Source of the DNA: Selaginella tamariscina
Taxonomy: Eukaryota; Streptophyta; Lycopodiopsida; Selaginellales; Selaginellaceae
Assembly (NCBI GenBank): GCA_003024785.1
Contig: PUQB01000134.1
Span: 310,012-374,011, forward strand
DNA length: 64,000 nt
Direction: 5' to 3'
The notes under the pieces are model-generated. The model made no database searches, was not told where the DNA came from, and saw nothing but the letters and a program-made list of their open reading frames with translations. This document shows positions 10,100 through 22,957 of the stretch, in pieces (positions within the stretch are counted from its first letter, which is position 1; every line of letters starts with the position of its first letter). The translations under genes were made by a program, and so were the position numbers.

Positions 10100-13000
10100 G
10101 ACTACGTCGTACTTTATGTGAACATCCTGGCATTTATGTGTTTGCACACACGCATTTTCACATATGCACGCATGAGGAATTCAGTTATTATTACTAAATG
10201 AAATCTTTAATAATATGTATGTATACAAATATATTTAATAAATAAGCAAATAGCTTTTTAAATAAATTTGTTAAAAGTTCCATGTTTCACAGTTTATAAT
10301 TTAAACTCTAAAAGAAACCATTATTAAGTATAATTTAATGTGAACACAATACATTCTTCATGAAAAGAGGTGTATATAGAATTTTCTAAACATATGATAT
10401 TTATCTATCTATTTTTTACTCATATATAAAGATACTGAGGTGTGTGTTTTGGGCTTTGTACAAGCGTATAATAACAAGTGTTTATGTGATTTTGTATGCA
10501 CACTGGCAACGGTTTCAGAATTCAGCTCCCTTTTGTATTAGTGGTAATTAATTAAAATTTTAATTAATTAAAAATATTAAAAACCAGGTAAAAACATGTA
10601 TTTACAGAAAATTTATATATATCATGTAGATGAAAATGGATTAACCCTGAAGGTTAATCTAATTTAAATCCTTAAAATGCATATAAAATTATTAAAATAA
10701 TTAACTTAATAAACTGTGATAAGGGGCTTTATTGTGAAAACTAGCCTGCACCCTATATAACTTATCGTATAAAACAGTTATGTAAATGAATTATATAAAA
10801 AGTTAAAGCATAGAGATATACATCATGCTTGAGGAGCTATTAATATTAATTAAAACGATTTCATTTTAAATAGTTTATACTAAAAGTAGTTTATAATAAA
10901 TCACTATTTTAAAGAGACATTTACATGTGAATTTATTACTGCATTATATGTATGCTTATACACACAGTGCACACACACACACCACACATATTATACATAC
11001 ATTAATTAAGTACATAATATTATTAATGTTAAATAAAGCTTAAGGCTAAAATAAAAATTAAATCATGTCTTAAGAAATTAATTTTTAAATCACCCCTTTC
11101 ATCAAATAATAAATATGTAAAATCATTATTAAAGTAAAATAAAATATCCATAATATTTATAATAAATAATTATATGTTAAAATTTTTATGATATTATTTA
11201 TGATAAATACAAAAAAAATCCTATTAACGTTACGGCCAACACATTTTAAAGAAAAATTATATAATACATCATAAGTATTTCAAATACAATAACAATGTTA
11301 GTTTGAGTTGACATGTATATTTAAATATATAACACACATTTGTTATATCCTTTTGTAACTTAAATATGATAAATAAACTCTAAAAAAGACATAAATAATG
11401 AATTTTTAAAATTCAGGTATGATAAAGAATTTTAATTAAGCTTACATCAACGTATATATGAGTTGCATTTGTACATGCCTCTCGCTGTGTGTACTATGTA
11501 TATAGCTTCTCAGGTTCAATACGTACACGCAATCACACATGCGTATGTGTACATTTGGAAGTTTACGTAGATTTTGCCCTTTTTCCTTTAATCTTTACCA
11601 TTATGCTCATAAAATAATATAATCATGCTGAGTGGGTGTAATCAAATAATATGTATGTAATGTGTATTATATATTTAGTTTACACAACCATATTATAAAC
11701 ATTCCAAAATTGGAATAATAAATATTTTTCTTACATATGTAGGGTTGATGTAACATGTAAACACTAATATATTCGTTTTATTTAGCATATCTATTATAAT
11801 TTAATATTATGTAACACAATTTTACCTGTAACATAATCCATTATTTTGTTTAATTTAAAACACACATTTTGTTTAATTAGAGTTTATGTTTTATTAGGTT
11901 TTTGCTCAATTCGAATGCTTTCCTGTCCACTTTGTCTAGAGAGACGAGATGATGTTAACTTTGTTCCCAAGATCGAATAAGCGGTTCTCCTTAGAAAGTG
12001 GAAGACCTCATAAATTCCCTAAACCTAAAAACCAACCTAAATAGGTTAGTTAAGAAAAAGGGTAAAAGGAAAGTTAAGAAAAGGGTAAAAGATAAAGATA
12101 AATGGAAAGTTAAGATGAGGTCTTCAGTAATCAAAATCATATGACATGATTATGAGAATTGTTGATGAAATTTGTAAAATTCCTATAAATTTACAAAAGT
12201 GCATCGTGTAAATTTGCATAATAGAATATAATTAGATTTTCACACGATTATTTGTTTTCTCATTAATGTTCACAATTCATAGTTTTGTTTAAAATAATAA
12301 AGTTAATTATTTATATTAAACTTTGATTTTAATATTTGAATTCGATTCTGATTTTATAATGTAAATTTCTAAGCCCATACATGAATATTAAGAAATTAAT
12401 TTTACTATAATAATTCTATTAATATTAGTTTGTCTTTAAAATATTAAAGTTAATTCTTAAGATTAAATATCAAGCTAATGATTTAATTAGATTTCTAATT
12501 TAAATTTAGATTTTGATTTTGATTTTATATCATTGTTTCAATTTAATGTCCATTACTTTGATATCCTCATTCATTCATTTGTAAAACTCAGTTAAACAAC
12601 AAGGCACTCATCATACTCTCTATCCTTTTTTCTTTTTAGGCTTTATCAAAGCTAGCATTTCCAAAGTCTTTCTTGCTCAAGCTCTTTGTGTTTCCCTAAA
12701 GGTAAAGGGGCCAAGCTTGTGAAGTTCTATGTAGATTCTAAAGTATATATAAAAGAATACATAAACTTATTATTGACTCAAAAACCATCGAAGATGTTAA
12801 TTAAAAACAATAAGGCACAATATACACCACATGCATCAATGTCTATCTTCAGGTGTAAAATTTGCATTTTAAATGCATAATTTTATTTTAAAGGTTAAAT
12901 TTTATATCCGAAAATAGGCATTGACATGCATCAATGAACAAGGTGGTTGTTCCACTTAAATATTTGAAACATTAGTACATGTTAGCAATGAATATGCCAG

Positions 13001-15425
13001 TTCCTAGTTAAGCTGGGAGAACAACACCTTAATTTAGTGGATACGCCAGCTTTATATTGCATAACTATTAGACTTGTAATGAATATGTGACATTGCACAA
13101 GAATGTTCAAATTGAATGTAAAAGTACTTTGGAAGATTTATGAACATGAAGAAGGATGAACAAACACAAGAACTAATGGTTAGATCAATGAATTGGATGA
13201 CAAATCATAAGTCTAACTTGATTACAAGATGTACTAAAGTTGATGAATCCTTACAAGTTTAGACAAGTGTCCCATGCTGCGACATCAATCAATTTATTTC
13301 AGTAAAGTTTTGAATTCACTATGCTTTCCTTTTATCTAATCGAAAATCAATAAGGATTACGCATAGCAACATTCTTCCATGTTCTTAAACATTGCTCGCT
13401 AACTGCCATTACCAAATATGAGTAATCAAATGGTATAAGAGAGAAATCTTTGCAATGTACTTTGTCTCACATATATAACAGGTTAATATGGGAGTTTGTT
13501 TTTCTTCTTCTAGTATGAGAATGAATAATAACATAAAGAGGAAGGCATCGTTATAATGGTGGTGCTAGTGCTTATTTTCAGGAGCAAAATTTACATTTGA
13601 AATGCATTATTTTATGTAAAACCCTAAAAATATGCATTTAAAATATAAATTTATACTTCAAAATAGGTACTGGGTGGTATTAACGAAGGTGAATATTAAG
13701 TTTTCTTTAGTTTTAATTTTTATCTTTTCTTGTTCAATCGATCTTATATTTCAAATAAATTGTAGCGTGCTAGAGAGAAGGGACGTAATTTTATGTTTGA
13801 TATTAAATTTAACATTTTATTATAGGCAGTTGTAATGTTCATGGCTAAGGACCCAACAAGCAGTATTAATAGGAGCCGACCAATTCTCCATCTTGTGCGT
13901 GTGTGTGTGTGACGGGGGAGGGAGTGTGATTGTAGTTCTTAACAACTACGAACTCTTTTAATATGTTGTTATTTTTATGGGGTTGCCACAGAATGGACTT
14001 GTAACAACATAGAAGAAAAGTCGTTGTTATTATTCTCTCGTGTTAAGCTTCATTATGTTAAATTAGTTAGCGTTTACGTTATGATATGATACATTCTTTA
14101 GATTTAATACACATGAATATATTAATATATTTTAAGTGTGTGCATCATATTTTATATGTCATTTCAAATTTAAAAGAGATTGTATCATTTTATTTATAAA
14201 TTATATCTTATATCATTTTTATTTTCATTTTAAAAATTTATATTATATTCATATATTATATTAATTATTAAAAAAATTATTATAATATAACTTGAAATTT
14301 ATTATATTTACATATATACCTTATATATTATATACCTTTCTAAAAAATTTAAATGTGTTCATGTATATCCATTAATAAAATATATAAAAAAATATACCCT
14401 TTTAGATTAGCAATATTAATTAAAAATGTATTTTAATTAAATATATTGCAAATGTTTATTAAGCATTAAATGTTAAAAAAGTCATAATAAATGTTAAAAA
14501 TGTCATAATTTTTAAAAAATAATTATATTATATTGTGATATGATTGTATTTTGGACCTAAATATAATAAAATATAAATTAACTATAAATTTTATTAATTT
14601 TTAAAAATAACTTTTAATTTTTAATTTTGAAATTATGAAGTTTTATATTGAAGTTTTAAGGATATATATGCAAATATAAATTTTTATTAAAATTAGGTAA
14701 GTTCAAACTAAAATTGTAAAAATTGTAAACATATATAAAATATATTTTTAATTAATATTGTTATTTTAAAAAAAAAATATTATGATTGAAGATTTTCAAG
14801 GGTATATATGTAAATTTAAAACTTTTATAAGAATATATATATAAAATAAAATTTCTAGAGGTATATATATAAATATAATAAATTTCAGGGGTATAAATTA
14901 TAATTTTTCCTAATTAATTATTATATATATTTATAAACATTACACTTTGAAAATATTTTAATTTGAATATTATATTATTGTATTAGTATATTATAAATTA
15001 ATTTAAAATTTTGTACTGAGAATTTTGATTTTCAATTAAAAAGTAAAAATTAAAAGTTATTAAAATTTATAAATTTACTTTGAGTATGTATCATTTATAT
15101 TTTATTGCTTATTACATAAAGAAAATCACCATTATTCTAATCTAACATGGCTTTTATTTTTTGTTTAATCCGTTTTAAGAATATATAAGAAATTAAATTA
15201 TAAAATGATAAAAAAAAAACTTTAATCAATTTAAGGTGCATAGTATATAGATTCGTTAAAAAAATTTAAAATCAAGCATTAATCTGAATCCACACTAAGC
15301 AACTCAAAATTTAATTTAGATTAGAGGCCTAATGAAAGGGTAACTATTAAATTATTAAGAATGTAATATTAGCAATACTATATAACTGATTTATAATTTA
15401 TATAATACTAATATATAATACCAAT
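9602..15425. other. Long AT-rich intergenic stretch, no gene recognised
   Basis: Poly-A/T rich DNA with CA/GT microsatellites (10070-10100, 10966-10982, 13892-13911). Reading frames here are short, low complexity and lack splice-supported continuations. The patch 11880-13900 is slightly less AT-rich and could be old transposon debris, but no domain was recognised. Confidence 0.5.
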
Positions 15426-16111
15426 AATTTTTATAAATAATTCTTTATAGGTCCCCATTATTTAAGTCAACTTTAAGCATAAGATTCCATGTTGGCCTTT
15501 AGTTAAACTACATAATACAACAATAAGTTTAGTACATAATATGTATTGATTAATATGGGTCCATCAAATATACATAATAGTAATATCAATGGTAATATCG
15601 ATATATTTTAATTGTATGATTATGTTTACGTATGCAATTTTTAAAGAGTGTATTTATTTTTAAATTATATGTTAAATAATTTAATTTTAATATTATATTA
15701 AATATAGTATACTATAATAGTATTGTATAATCTGTTTGTCAAACTGAAATAGTTTAAAGTAAGAAAATCCTTTTTAAGACAAATTTAAATTCAATTTTGA
15801 AAGTTAAATTATATTTTCATAAATTAATTAAATAAGGAAATAATTATTTACTTAAATCCTCATTGCAATTATGATTAACCTACAGCATAATGTATTCAAA
15901 AAAACTTATATATGATATTTTGTTTATGAATCACAATAATTTTGTTTAATATATGATTTTGTTTAGCTCCTTAATTACATTAATACTCCCACTTATCACT
16001 TCATCCATGATTTTACTCTCTAATATTATATACTCTTTGGTCATAATAGTATATATATTTAAGTGGAGATATTATATAATGGGGACCTATAAAGAATTAT
16101 TTATAAAAATT
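15426..16111. mobile_element. MITE-like element with 36-bp perfect inverted repeats
   Basis: The 36 bases at 15426-15461 (ending TATAGGTCCCCATTAT) are the exact reverse complement of 16076-16111 (starting ATAATGGGGACCTATA). They flank about 614 bp of AT-rich DNA with no coding capacity. Perfect short inverted termini around a small non-coding AT-rich core is the form of a MITE. No clear target duplication was found, so the superfamily is unassigned. Confidence 0.55.
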
Positions 16112-17053
16112 AAAATAGGTTAGGTTAATTAAATAGTTTGATTCTTAAACCATTTGAGCATTACAATTTTAATTTCTAATTAATATTGTTGCGAAAGGCC
16201 TAATTAATGTTAATTAGTAAAAATAATTAATAATTAATCATATTTGAATTTAATTTATGATAAAAAAAAAATTCCATGCTCACGCACAAATGCCCTTGAT
16301 GTGTGTGAATATGATACATGGGTGTGCATGTGTTTTGGGCATATGTTATGAAGATCGATAATTTAGTTTTTACACTTTCTTTTTTTGCTATATTTATAAG
16401 TTATTGTGTTTAATGATATTAAAAAAAGTTACATTAATCTTAAGAGAACTCAACTTTAATTATAATAAAAATAATTATGATTAAATAAAATTATTTTAAT
16501 ATCTTTCAAAACCAAAGTTGTGTTTACAATGGGATAAAAAAAAATTCTTTTATGAATAAAGAACTCAATAAACATTTAAAGGTTGAATATGTTGATATTT
16601 TGTTTTTAATATAATTTCATTTTGTTAATTAAATATCTCAATACAAAATAATTTACTTATATATGATTTTATTTAAATAAGTCAAACATAAAACACTTTT
16701 TAATGAAAAATAAGTCCAGCGATATTATAAATCTTTGTTTGTATCAATTATATATCTTAAAATAATGTATAATTTTAAATCACATAATGTATATAATCTT
16801 TTCATTTTTTCATACACATATATTTTGTTTATTCTTAACTCATAATGGACATATTTATATTATAACAGTACTTCTAAAGGTTTTGATGTCACTAATGCAT
16901 CTTAATATAAGAATATTTAAATATTCTTATGATTTTTTATTTTATTTTTAAGCTTAATTCATGTCACCTTGTAAAATTATCTTTAAATATAAATTAAAAA
17001 TTAAAAGTTATCGTTTTTAATTTTGAATATGTTTCAAAGTTCTTAATATTAAA

Positions 17054-17107
17054 TTTAATGAGTAAGATTTCATAACACAATTTAATGAGTAAGATTTCAT
17101 AACACAA
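17054..17107 (+). repeat. 27-bp tandem repeat, two copies
   Basis: The 27-base unit beginning TTTAATGAGTAAGATTTC is present twice back to back at 17054-17080 and 17081-17107 without mismatch. Confidence 0.9.
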
Positions 17108-17448
17108 AATGCGTACATACAAGATCATCTTAAATATTATATTAATGTTTTGTATCTCTATAAATGTAATATTAATAATGTATATGTGCACTTTATAAGT
17201 AAATACTCAATACATGTTTTAATATGAATTATTTATACAAGAAAAGAGGTATGTTTATTATGCATAACACAACAAAAAAAAAAACGTGTATGAATATATC
17301 TTAGGTAATTAAAAATCTTTAACAAAGTATAGTTATTTAAACAAGTTTAACTTAAAGTTTACATTAAAAAAATAATATTATAATAACTAATTACTATTCC
17401 CATACATTATAATCATGCTTTTTATAGTTGATTTAATCATATTCATGT

Positions 17449-17523
17449 GGCAAAACTAATTGATGCGTATATAAAATGATTTCTATATAAAGATGTGTTA
17501 TATATATATATATAGCTCTGATT
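17449..17523 (+). repeat. Left copy of the 72-75 bp direct repeat flanking the composite
   Basis: Starts GGCAAAACTAATTGATGCG and ends GCTCTGATT. It recurs at 31482-31553 with a one-base difference and a shorter TA run. The family-1 LTR begins two bases after it, at 17525. Confidence 0.85.
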
Positions 17524-17524
17524 A

Positions 17525-17674
17525 TGTAAGATCCACGTGTACGGCACATTACTATTATTAATGTAGTAGATTTTAATAGCCGTCAGATTGTATTCAATCT
17601 GGACCACTCGCTCTTGTATATAAGTTAGGGTTTTTGATCTAATAGATATACACATTTTTTATTTCGAGCTCTCA
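17525..17674 (+). repeat. 5' LTR of family-1 element (short, about 150 bp)
   Basis: Begins TGTAAGATCC and ends GAGCTCTCA. A reverse-complement copy lies at 22670-22828, with TG..CA ends and a polypurine tract (22829-22843) on its 5' side. A possible primer-binding site, TGGTGGAGATGAGG, starts at 17678; the primer tRNA was not identified. Confidence 0.65.
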
Positions 17675-17818
17675 TAGTGGTGGAGATGAGGGGCACCTCT
17701 AATTGTCCCTACGGAGTGCTCGGATTTGTGTCTTTATCAATTTTCTTTGTCTTCTTAGGTTTAGCTTTTCCATTGTCTAGATCTATTCCTATTTTGTAGA
17801 TTTTGTCTTTTCTTCGTC

Positions 17819-18860
17819 CATGGATCCACAACAGGTAAATCCCTTGTCTGTGGAGCAATTACTCATGCAGTTGTTGGATGTCATGCACATGCAACTTAAC
17901 AATCATTCTCAGCTAATGGCAGCATTCACAGTCTAGAGTACTCCTCCTACTCATGTTACAACCCCTATGTTCGGCCGGATTCTTTTACAGAAATCCTGGA
18001 GATGATGTGTACATTGGTTTGACCACTTCATGTGGTTGTCACATATCATTCGTGGACGGTGCTCAGTGTTTGCGCAAGTTTCCTACTTGTCTTCAAGGGA
18101 CGACGTGTGCAGTGGTACAATGGTCTGGACGTTACAACTTGTGGAGATTGGAATATTCTTCCATAGATCTTCAAACGTGCATTTGGGCATGTGGACGTAT
18201 GATGATGCTTTTCAGCAGTTGCATCGTATTCATCATGAGCCATCTAAGTCGGTGATGCAGTTTGGTGTTCGCTTTCGAAGCCTTTTGCTGCTGTGCAGAA
18301 CCTAACATGTCAAAACGCATCAAGTTAGGTATGTTGTGGCCAGCACTTTGTCAAGACCTTGTGGGGTGTGCATGCACTAGCTCCAGTGACTCTTGATGAT
18401 GCTTTGAGGCTGGCACAACGATATGAGTCATCACCTCTCCCACTTGCGCCTTCATGTGCTCTTGTTCACTTCATGTTGGGGATGGACCTGCTCGATGGAG
18501 GTTGAGGCTATTGCCGCTCGTTTACCAGCACAAGGTGGGGCCCGTGGACGAGGACGGGACGTGTAGTTCGTTATTGGGTGTGTGATGAGGTTGAACACAC
18601 GTATTGCGCTGTCAATGATTTTCCCGATTGGCGTCCCCTTCCAGGATGGAAGCCATGGCATCAACAACGTCCGTTGGTGCTGTGCAGTGGAAGGTTGTGA
18701 TGCGGTGGATCTTTCGGGAAACGACGAATCGCACGAGTAAGAGGGTCCTCGTGCGAATAAATTAAGTGACCCTCCATTTTCTTTCAGGAGTATCATCAAG
18801 GGGTTCAGTCGGCACCAATATCCGGTTTTCACTTTTCAAGCTTGATTTAATCACACGTCA
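17819..18860 (+). pseudogene. Family-1 gag remnant
   Basis: The first plausible gag ATG is at 17819 (MDPQQVNPLSVEQLLMQLLD..) and is stopped after about 38 codons. Downstream frames carry fragments of a capsid-like region (FHRSSNVHLGMWTYDDAFQQ) in changing frames. No intact zinc knuckle was found. It is placed as gag by position between the LTR and the protease. Confidence 0.5.
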
Positions 18861-18869
18861 ATCCTGTTT

Positions 18870-19140
18870 TCCTTTCAGTGTTGGTGGATACAGGTTTGAG
18901 TTTGTCCTCTATTTCTCAATCTGTTGCTAACACGTTGCAGCCTTCATTTGCGTCGTGTGGTGAACCAGTCTTCATTCTGTAACAACACACTCATGCCTGT
19001 TCGCGAGATGAAGTGGACATTGTTGTTCATGTGGATGATCGTGAGCTCGAGCTTCAATCTTTGCGGGTGGTGCCGAGTCAAGCTTTTCACCTGTTTCACC
19101 TTTTTGGTGGAAAATCCATAAATGAGGCTAGGAATTAGTT
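18870..19140 (+). pseudogene. Family-1 aspartic protease remnant
   Basis: In one frame the sequence around 18885-18900 reads VLVDTGLSLSSIS, in the place of the retropepsin DTG active site, followed by HACSREMK and VDDRELELQSLRVV-like segments in shifted frames. Stops interrupt it. The related inverted fragment at 22382-22600 preserves VDIVVHVDDCELELQSLRVV. Confidence 0.5.
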
Positions 19141-19399
19141 GGTTGACTCGCAATCATGCCAAGTGTGACTTGAAAGTCTCCCCCTTATTTGACTCTCCCT
19201 CTTTCTTCCATTCCTCTTACTTTATTCCACTTCGTCCGTCTGCTTCCACCTCTATTCCATCACTTTTGTCTCACCCCTATTTCCAACCATTTTCCCTTCA
19301 TGCTCTTCATTTCCTTTCTGGTTCATCAGATGTCGTGTGCTGTAGTTGTTAATCAAACTCAAGGAGTATGCTGATCTTTTAACTTCAACTTGTCATCTG

Positions 19400-20625
19400 G
19401 GGCCAAGATTGTGACACGCCACCCTATTCCAACTTGAGATGTTAGGCCAATCAAGGTACCTGTTCGGCATCGATCACCAAAGGAGCTCAAGATCTTACGA
19501 GCGAATGAAAGAGATGTTGGAGAAGAATGTTATCCGGAAATCTCGAAGTCCTTGGGCGTGTGAACCTCACCTTGTGATGAAGCTTGATGGGAGCATTCGA
19601 TTCTGCATTGACTATCGCCCATTAAATGAGGTAATCGTCTCAGATGTGTACCCACTTCCTCATACTGCAGACCTTTTGGATCGACTGGGGCAGATCCGTT
19701 GGTTCACCAAGTTAACTCTCGCATCTGGATATTGGCAAGTTCCAATGGCTGACATGGACATTCCAAGACTGCTTTCGGACACCATTTGGCATGTACAAGT
19801 TCTTGGTGATGCCTTTCGGTTTGAGCAATGCTCCAGCAACTTTCCAGATGATGGACAAGGTTCTTTGCGACATGTCGGAGGTGATTGCCGATTTCATTGA
19901 TGATGTTTTGATCCATTCGGATGGAACGGAGGAGCATGTCGGTGATGTATGTAAGGTTTTGGATCGGCTACAGAAAGTTGGTTTGAAGTTGAAGCCATCT
20001 AAGTGTGTGTTTGGATAAAAGGACACCACTTATCTAGGTTATCGCACTTCACGTGAAGGTTTGCAAGTCGATCCTGACAAACTAGTTGCAGTTTTGAAGT
20101 TCCTACGCCAAAGTGTGTGAATGATGTGTAAAGCTTTTTGGCAAGGTACAATATCTGGGTCGTTTTGTAGATCATCTTTCAGATCGTATTACACCATTGC
20201 ACGCGTTGTTGAATTGTTCAATGACTTCTTTTGTTTGGTCTAAGGATTGCAAGTAGGCATTTGCAGATCTCAAAGAGTTGTGTTGATGACTCCTCCAGTT
20301 TTGGTGTACCCGGATTACACCTTTCATCTTGCATGTAGATGCTTCTGACATCGGCCTCGGGGGCGTATTGATGCAGAAGAGTATGAGTGTTCCTAACCAA
20401 TGACATCCCATTGCGTACATCAACCGTACATTGTGCTAGCAGAAGTGAATTACTCCATGACAGAAAAGGAGTGTCTAGCAGCAGTTGGGGTTTTGAGAAG
20501 CTCCATGCCTACTTGTATGGTTCGCGGACGTTGTTGGAAGGCGATCATGCAGTAGTCACTTCGTTGTTGAAGTGGAAGAATTTGATTGGTCATACTGTTC
20601 GGTAGGCCTTGAAACTTCAAATTTA
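19400..20625 (+). pseudogene. Family-1 reverse transcriptase and RNase H remnant
   Basis: Reverse transcriptase blocks are clear: NVIRKSRSPWACEPHLVMKL, GSIRFCIDYRPLNEV, then after a frame change MPFGLSNAPATFQMM and the catalytic FIDDVLIHSDG (a YxDD-type motif) with KPSKCVFG. RNase H follows at about 20270-20620 with the frame changing again (..LHVDASDIGLGGVLMQ-like and EGDHAVVTSLLKW). There are several stops and frameshifts, so no product is expected. Confidence 0.8.
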
Positions 20626-20629
20626 TGAC

Positions 20630-21925
20630 TTTGAAGTTGTTTCATCACCTAGGAAGTTCCATGGCTAATGCTGATGCTCTTTCTCGGGCTCCTCTTCCAC
20701 CTTCTCTCTCTTCTGTTGCCCCAGAGAAACCAGTTGTTCCAGCTTCAGTAGACTTTTTGGACGAAGATTCCGTACCATTAACAGTTGTTGTGCTTGATGT
20801 TCAGTGTCTGCAGAATGCAGAGTTAGATTTGCCGTCTTTGGATGAGGTTCAGGAAGCTCAAAAGGTTGAGCCATGGATTCGAAGGCTTCGTGATGGGTTT
20901 GAGAATCCTGCATCACTTGCTGATGACTTGCCTTTTAGGCATTTACATTCGCAGTATCGCCTTCATAATGACTTCTTTATTTTGTGGGGACTGATCCAGA
21001 TGATCCTTTGCAGTTGGTGGTGCCTTCAGTCTTCATTCCATGCTTCCTCCATGCTTACCATGACTCTCCTATTCTTGGCAGGCACATGGGACATCGTCGG
21101 GTGTGGAGAGCTGCGCAAATCTTTCTATTGGCCAGAGTTGCGAAGAGATGTGATTCGTATGTGCGTAGCTATGTGTGGTGCCAAGCTTGCAATATCCCTC
21201 ATGTGCTTTAGAAGGACGGTTGGAGTCAATTGCAGTTTCTTGTCCGTTTGAGTTGGTGGCATTTTTGATGGGACCTTTTCCGCGGTCACTGTTGGCAACG
21301 AGTACGTTATTATTGCTTCTGATTACCTAATTTGTTAGGTAGAAGTTGGTGCTCTTGCTAGTGTGTCTGCTTCTGTTGTTGGTTAGTTTCTCCTTAATCG
21401 AATCGTGTTTCAGCATTCTTGTCCGGAGCGAATTTCCTCGGATAATGGTCCTACATTTATGGATGGCATTTCATGTTTTGACATCTCGACTAGGGATACG
21501 CCACACTTTCACAAGTGCTTATCATCCTGAGACAGATGGTTTAGTGGAACGGCTCGTCAAAACCTTCAAAGGGATGATTGCGAAGTATGTGAACTTTTAA
21601 CATTTGAATTGGGATGGTTATTTGCCATCTCTCCGATATGCTTATGCCACTGGAGTTCAAAGTTCCATTGGTACTTCCCCATATAAGCTTTGTATGGTCA
21701 TGACCCGGTGTTGCCAACGGAGTTGGGTTTGCCTTCTCGGTTACCGCGAGCTACTGATGCTAGGTCGTGGATTGGTATCTGACAAGCATTCTTCCATTGG
21801 TTTGTGTGGAGTCAGCAAAACACTTGGGCCACGTACAAGTAGGACAACACAATGCTACAACTCGCATTATCGTCCTCTACGGAGTACAAGGTTGATGAAC
21901 TGGTGTTGGTTTGTTTTCCCAAGGA
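20630..21925 (+). pseudogene. Family-1 integrase remnant
   Basis: After a linker with ..NADALSRAPLPP.. come the zinc-binding part (GHMGHRRVWRAAQIFLLARV, frame-shifted), the catalytic core (an SSDNGPTFM-like stretch around 21430-21460 and TSAYHPETDGLVERLVKTFK at 21515-21575) and an IN C-terminal fragment (SIGTSPYKL near 21670). The core is broken by stops at 21599 and elsewhere. Confidence 0.75.
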
Positions 21926-22669
21926 CTTTGAGATTTCTGGATAACACCCTTCTCCAACATCTCTTTGACATTTGCTCGTAAGATCTTGAGCTCTTATGGT
22001 GACTGACGCCGAACAGGTACCTTGATTGGCCTAGCATCTCCAGTTGGAATAGGGTGGCGTGTTGCAATCTTGGCCCCAGATGACAAGTCGAAGTTGAAAA
22101 GATCAGCATACTCCTTCTTGAGTTGATCAACAACTACAGCACGACATATCTGATGAATCCAGAGAAGAAAATGAAGAGTATAAAGGAAAAATAGTTGGAA
22201 ATATGGGTGAGACAAAAGTGATGGAAGCAAAGGTGGAAGCAGACGGATGAAGTGGAATAGAAAGTAAGAGGAATAAAAGAAAGACGAAGGAGAGTCAAAC
22301 AAGGGGGAGACTTTTCAAAGTCAACATTGGCATGATTGTGAGTCAACCAATCCATACCAAGAATAAGGTGAAAAGCTTGACTCAGACCACTCGCAAAGAT
22401 TGAAGCTCGAGCTCACAATCATCCACATGAACAACAATGTCCACTTCATCCCGCGAACAAGATGAGTGTGTCCGTTGCCTTACAAAATGAAGACTGGTTT
22501 TACCGCACGATGCAAATGATGATGAAACGGATGAAAAATTGCAATTGACTCCAACTGTCCTTCCGAAGCACATGGGGGAGTATTGCAAGCTTGGCACCAC
22601 ACACAGCTACGCACATACCGAATCACATTCCTTGCAACTCTAGCCAATAGAAAGATCTCCGCAGCTCAA
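21926..22669 (-). mobile_element. Inverted, rearranged family-1 fragments
   Basis: On the minus strand this carries an integrase zinc-finger end (CFGRTVGVNCNF) fused directly to a protease piece (EVDIVVHVDDCELELQS), then a linker matching 19120-19350 of the forward copy, then the start of reverse transcriptase (HHKSSRSYEQM). The missing middle parts and the direct fusion show internal deletion or template switching. The junction with the forward copy is at about 21925. Confidence 0.75.
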
Positions 22670-22828
22670 TGTGAGAGCTCGGAATATGAAATGTGTATAT
22701 CCATTAGATCAGAAACCCTAACTTATATAAAGAGCGAGTGGTCCAGATTGAATCCAATCCGATAGTTATCAAAATCCACTATGCTAATAATAGTATGTGA
22801 CAATGCAGCCGTACACGTGGATCTTACA
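22670..22828 (-). repeat. Family-1 LTR, reverse orientation
   Basis: Reverse complement of the LTR at 17525-17674, about 159 bp, with 5'-TG..CA-3' ends. On its 5' side (minus strand) lies the purine run AAGAGGAGGGGATGA at 22829-22843, a good polypurine tract. It is therefore the 3' LTR of the minus-strand family-1 copy whose body continues at 31012-31468. Confidence 0.65.
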
Positions 22829-22957
22829 TCATCCCCTCCTCTTGGAAGGGTGTAAGTTGGTTAGGGTTCTTGTAAACGGGCCCGGATCTGGAAGAACATC
22901 AAGAGGAGGCATTGGTGGATCTGTAGGCGGCACAACTTGTTCCCGTTGCACAAAATG
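22829..22957 (-). pseudogene. 3' end of the minus-strand family-1 copy (split by the chromovirus)
   Basis: A proline-rich tail (..TDPPMPPLDVLPDPGP-like) and the polypurine tract lie between the nested element and the LTR. With 31007-31468 it forms one interrupted element. The 5-bp AAATG at 22953-22957 is the left target duplication. Confidence 0.6.

Larger units (their letters stand above)
17525..21925 (+). mobile_element. Decayed Ty3/gypsy retrotransposon, family 1, forward copy
   Basis: It starts with a short LTR and runs through gag, protease, reverse transcriptase, RNase H and integrase in that order, the Ty3/gypsy order. Every coding part carries stops and frame changes, so the copy is dead. 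No 3' LTR follows. At about 21925 (within CCCAAGGAC) the sequence switches to an inverted copy of the same family. Confidence 0.85.

Noticed and set aside
12686-13835. Frames of 64-67 codons in the AT-rich region.
   Set aside because: No recognisable motif, no splice-supported continuation, and composition like the surrounding intergenic DNA.
17525-22828. The inverted 150-bp ends looked like terminal inverted repeats of a large DNA transposon.
   Set aside because: The interior encodes gag, protease, reverse transcriptase and integrase in gypsy order, and the right copy is preceded by a polypurine tract. The ends are LTRs of opposed retroelement copies.
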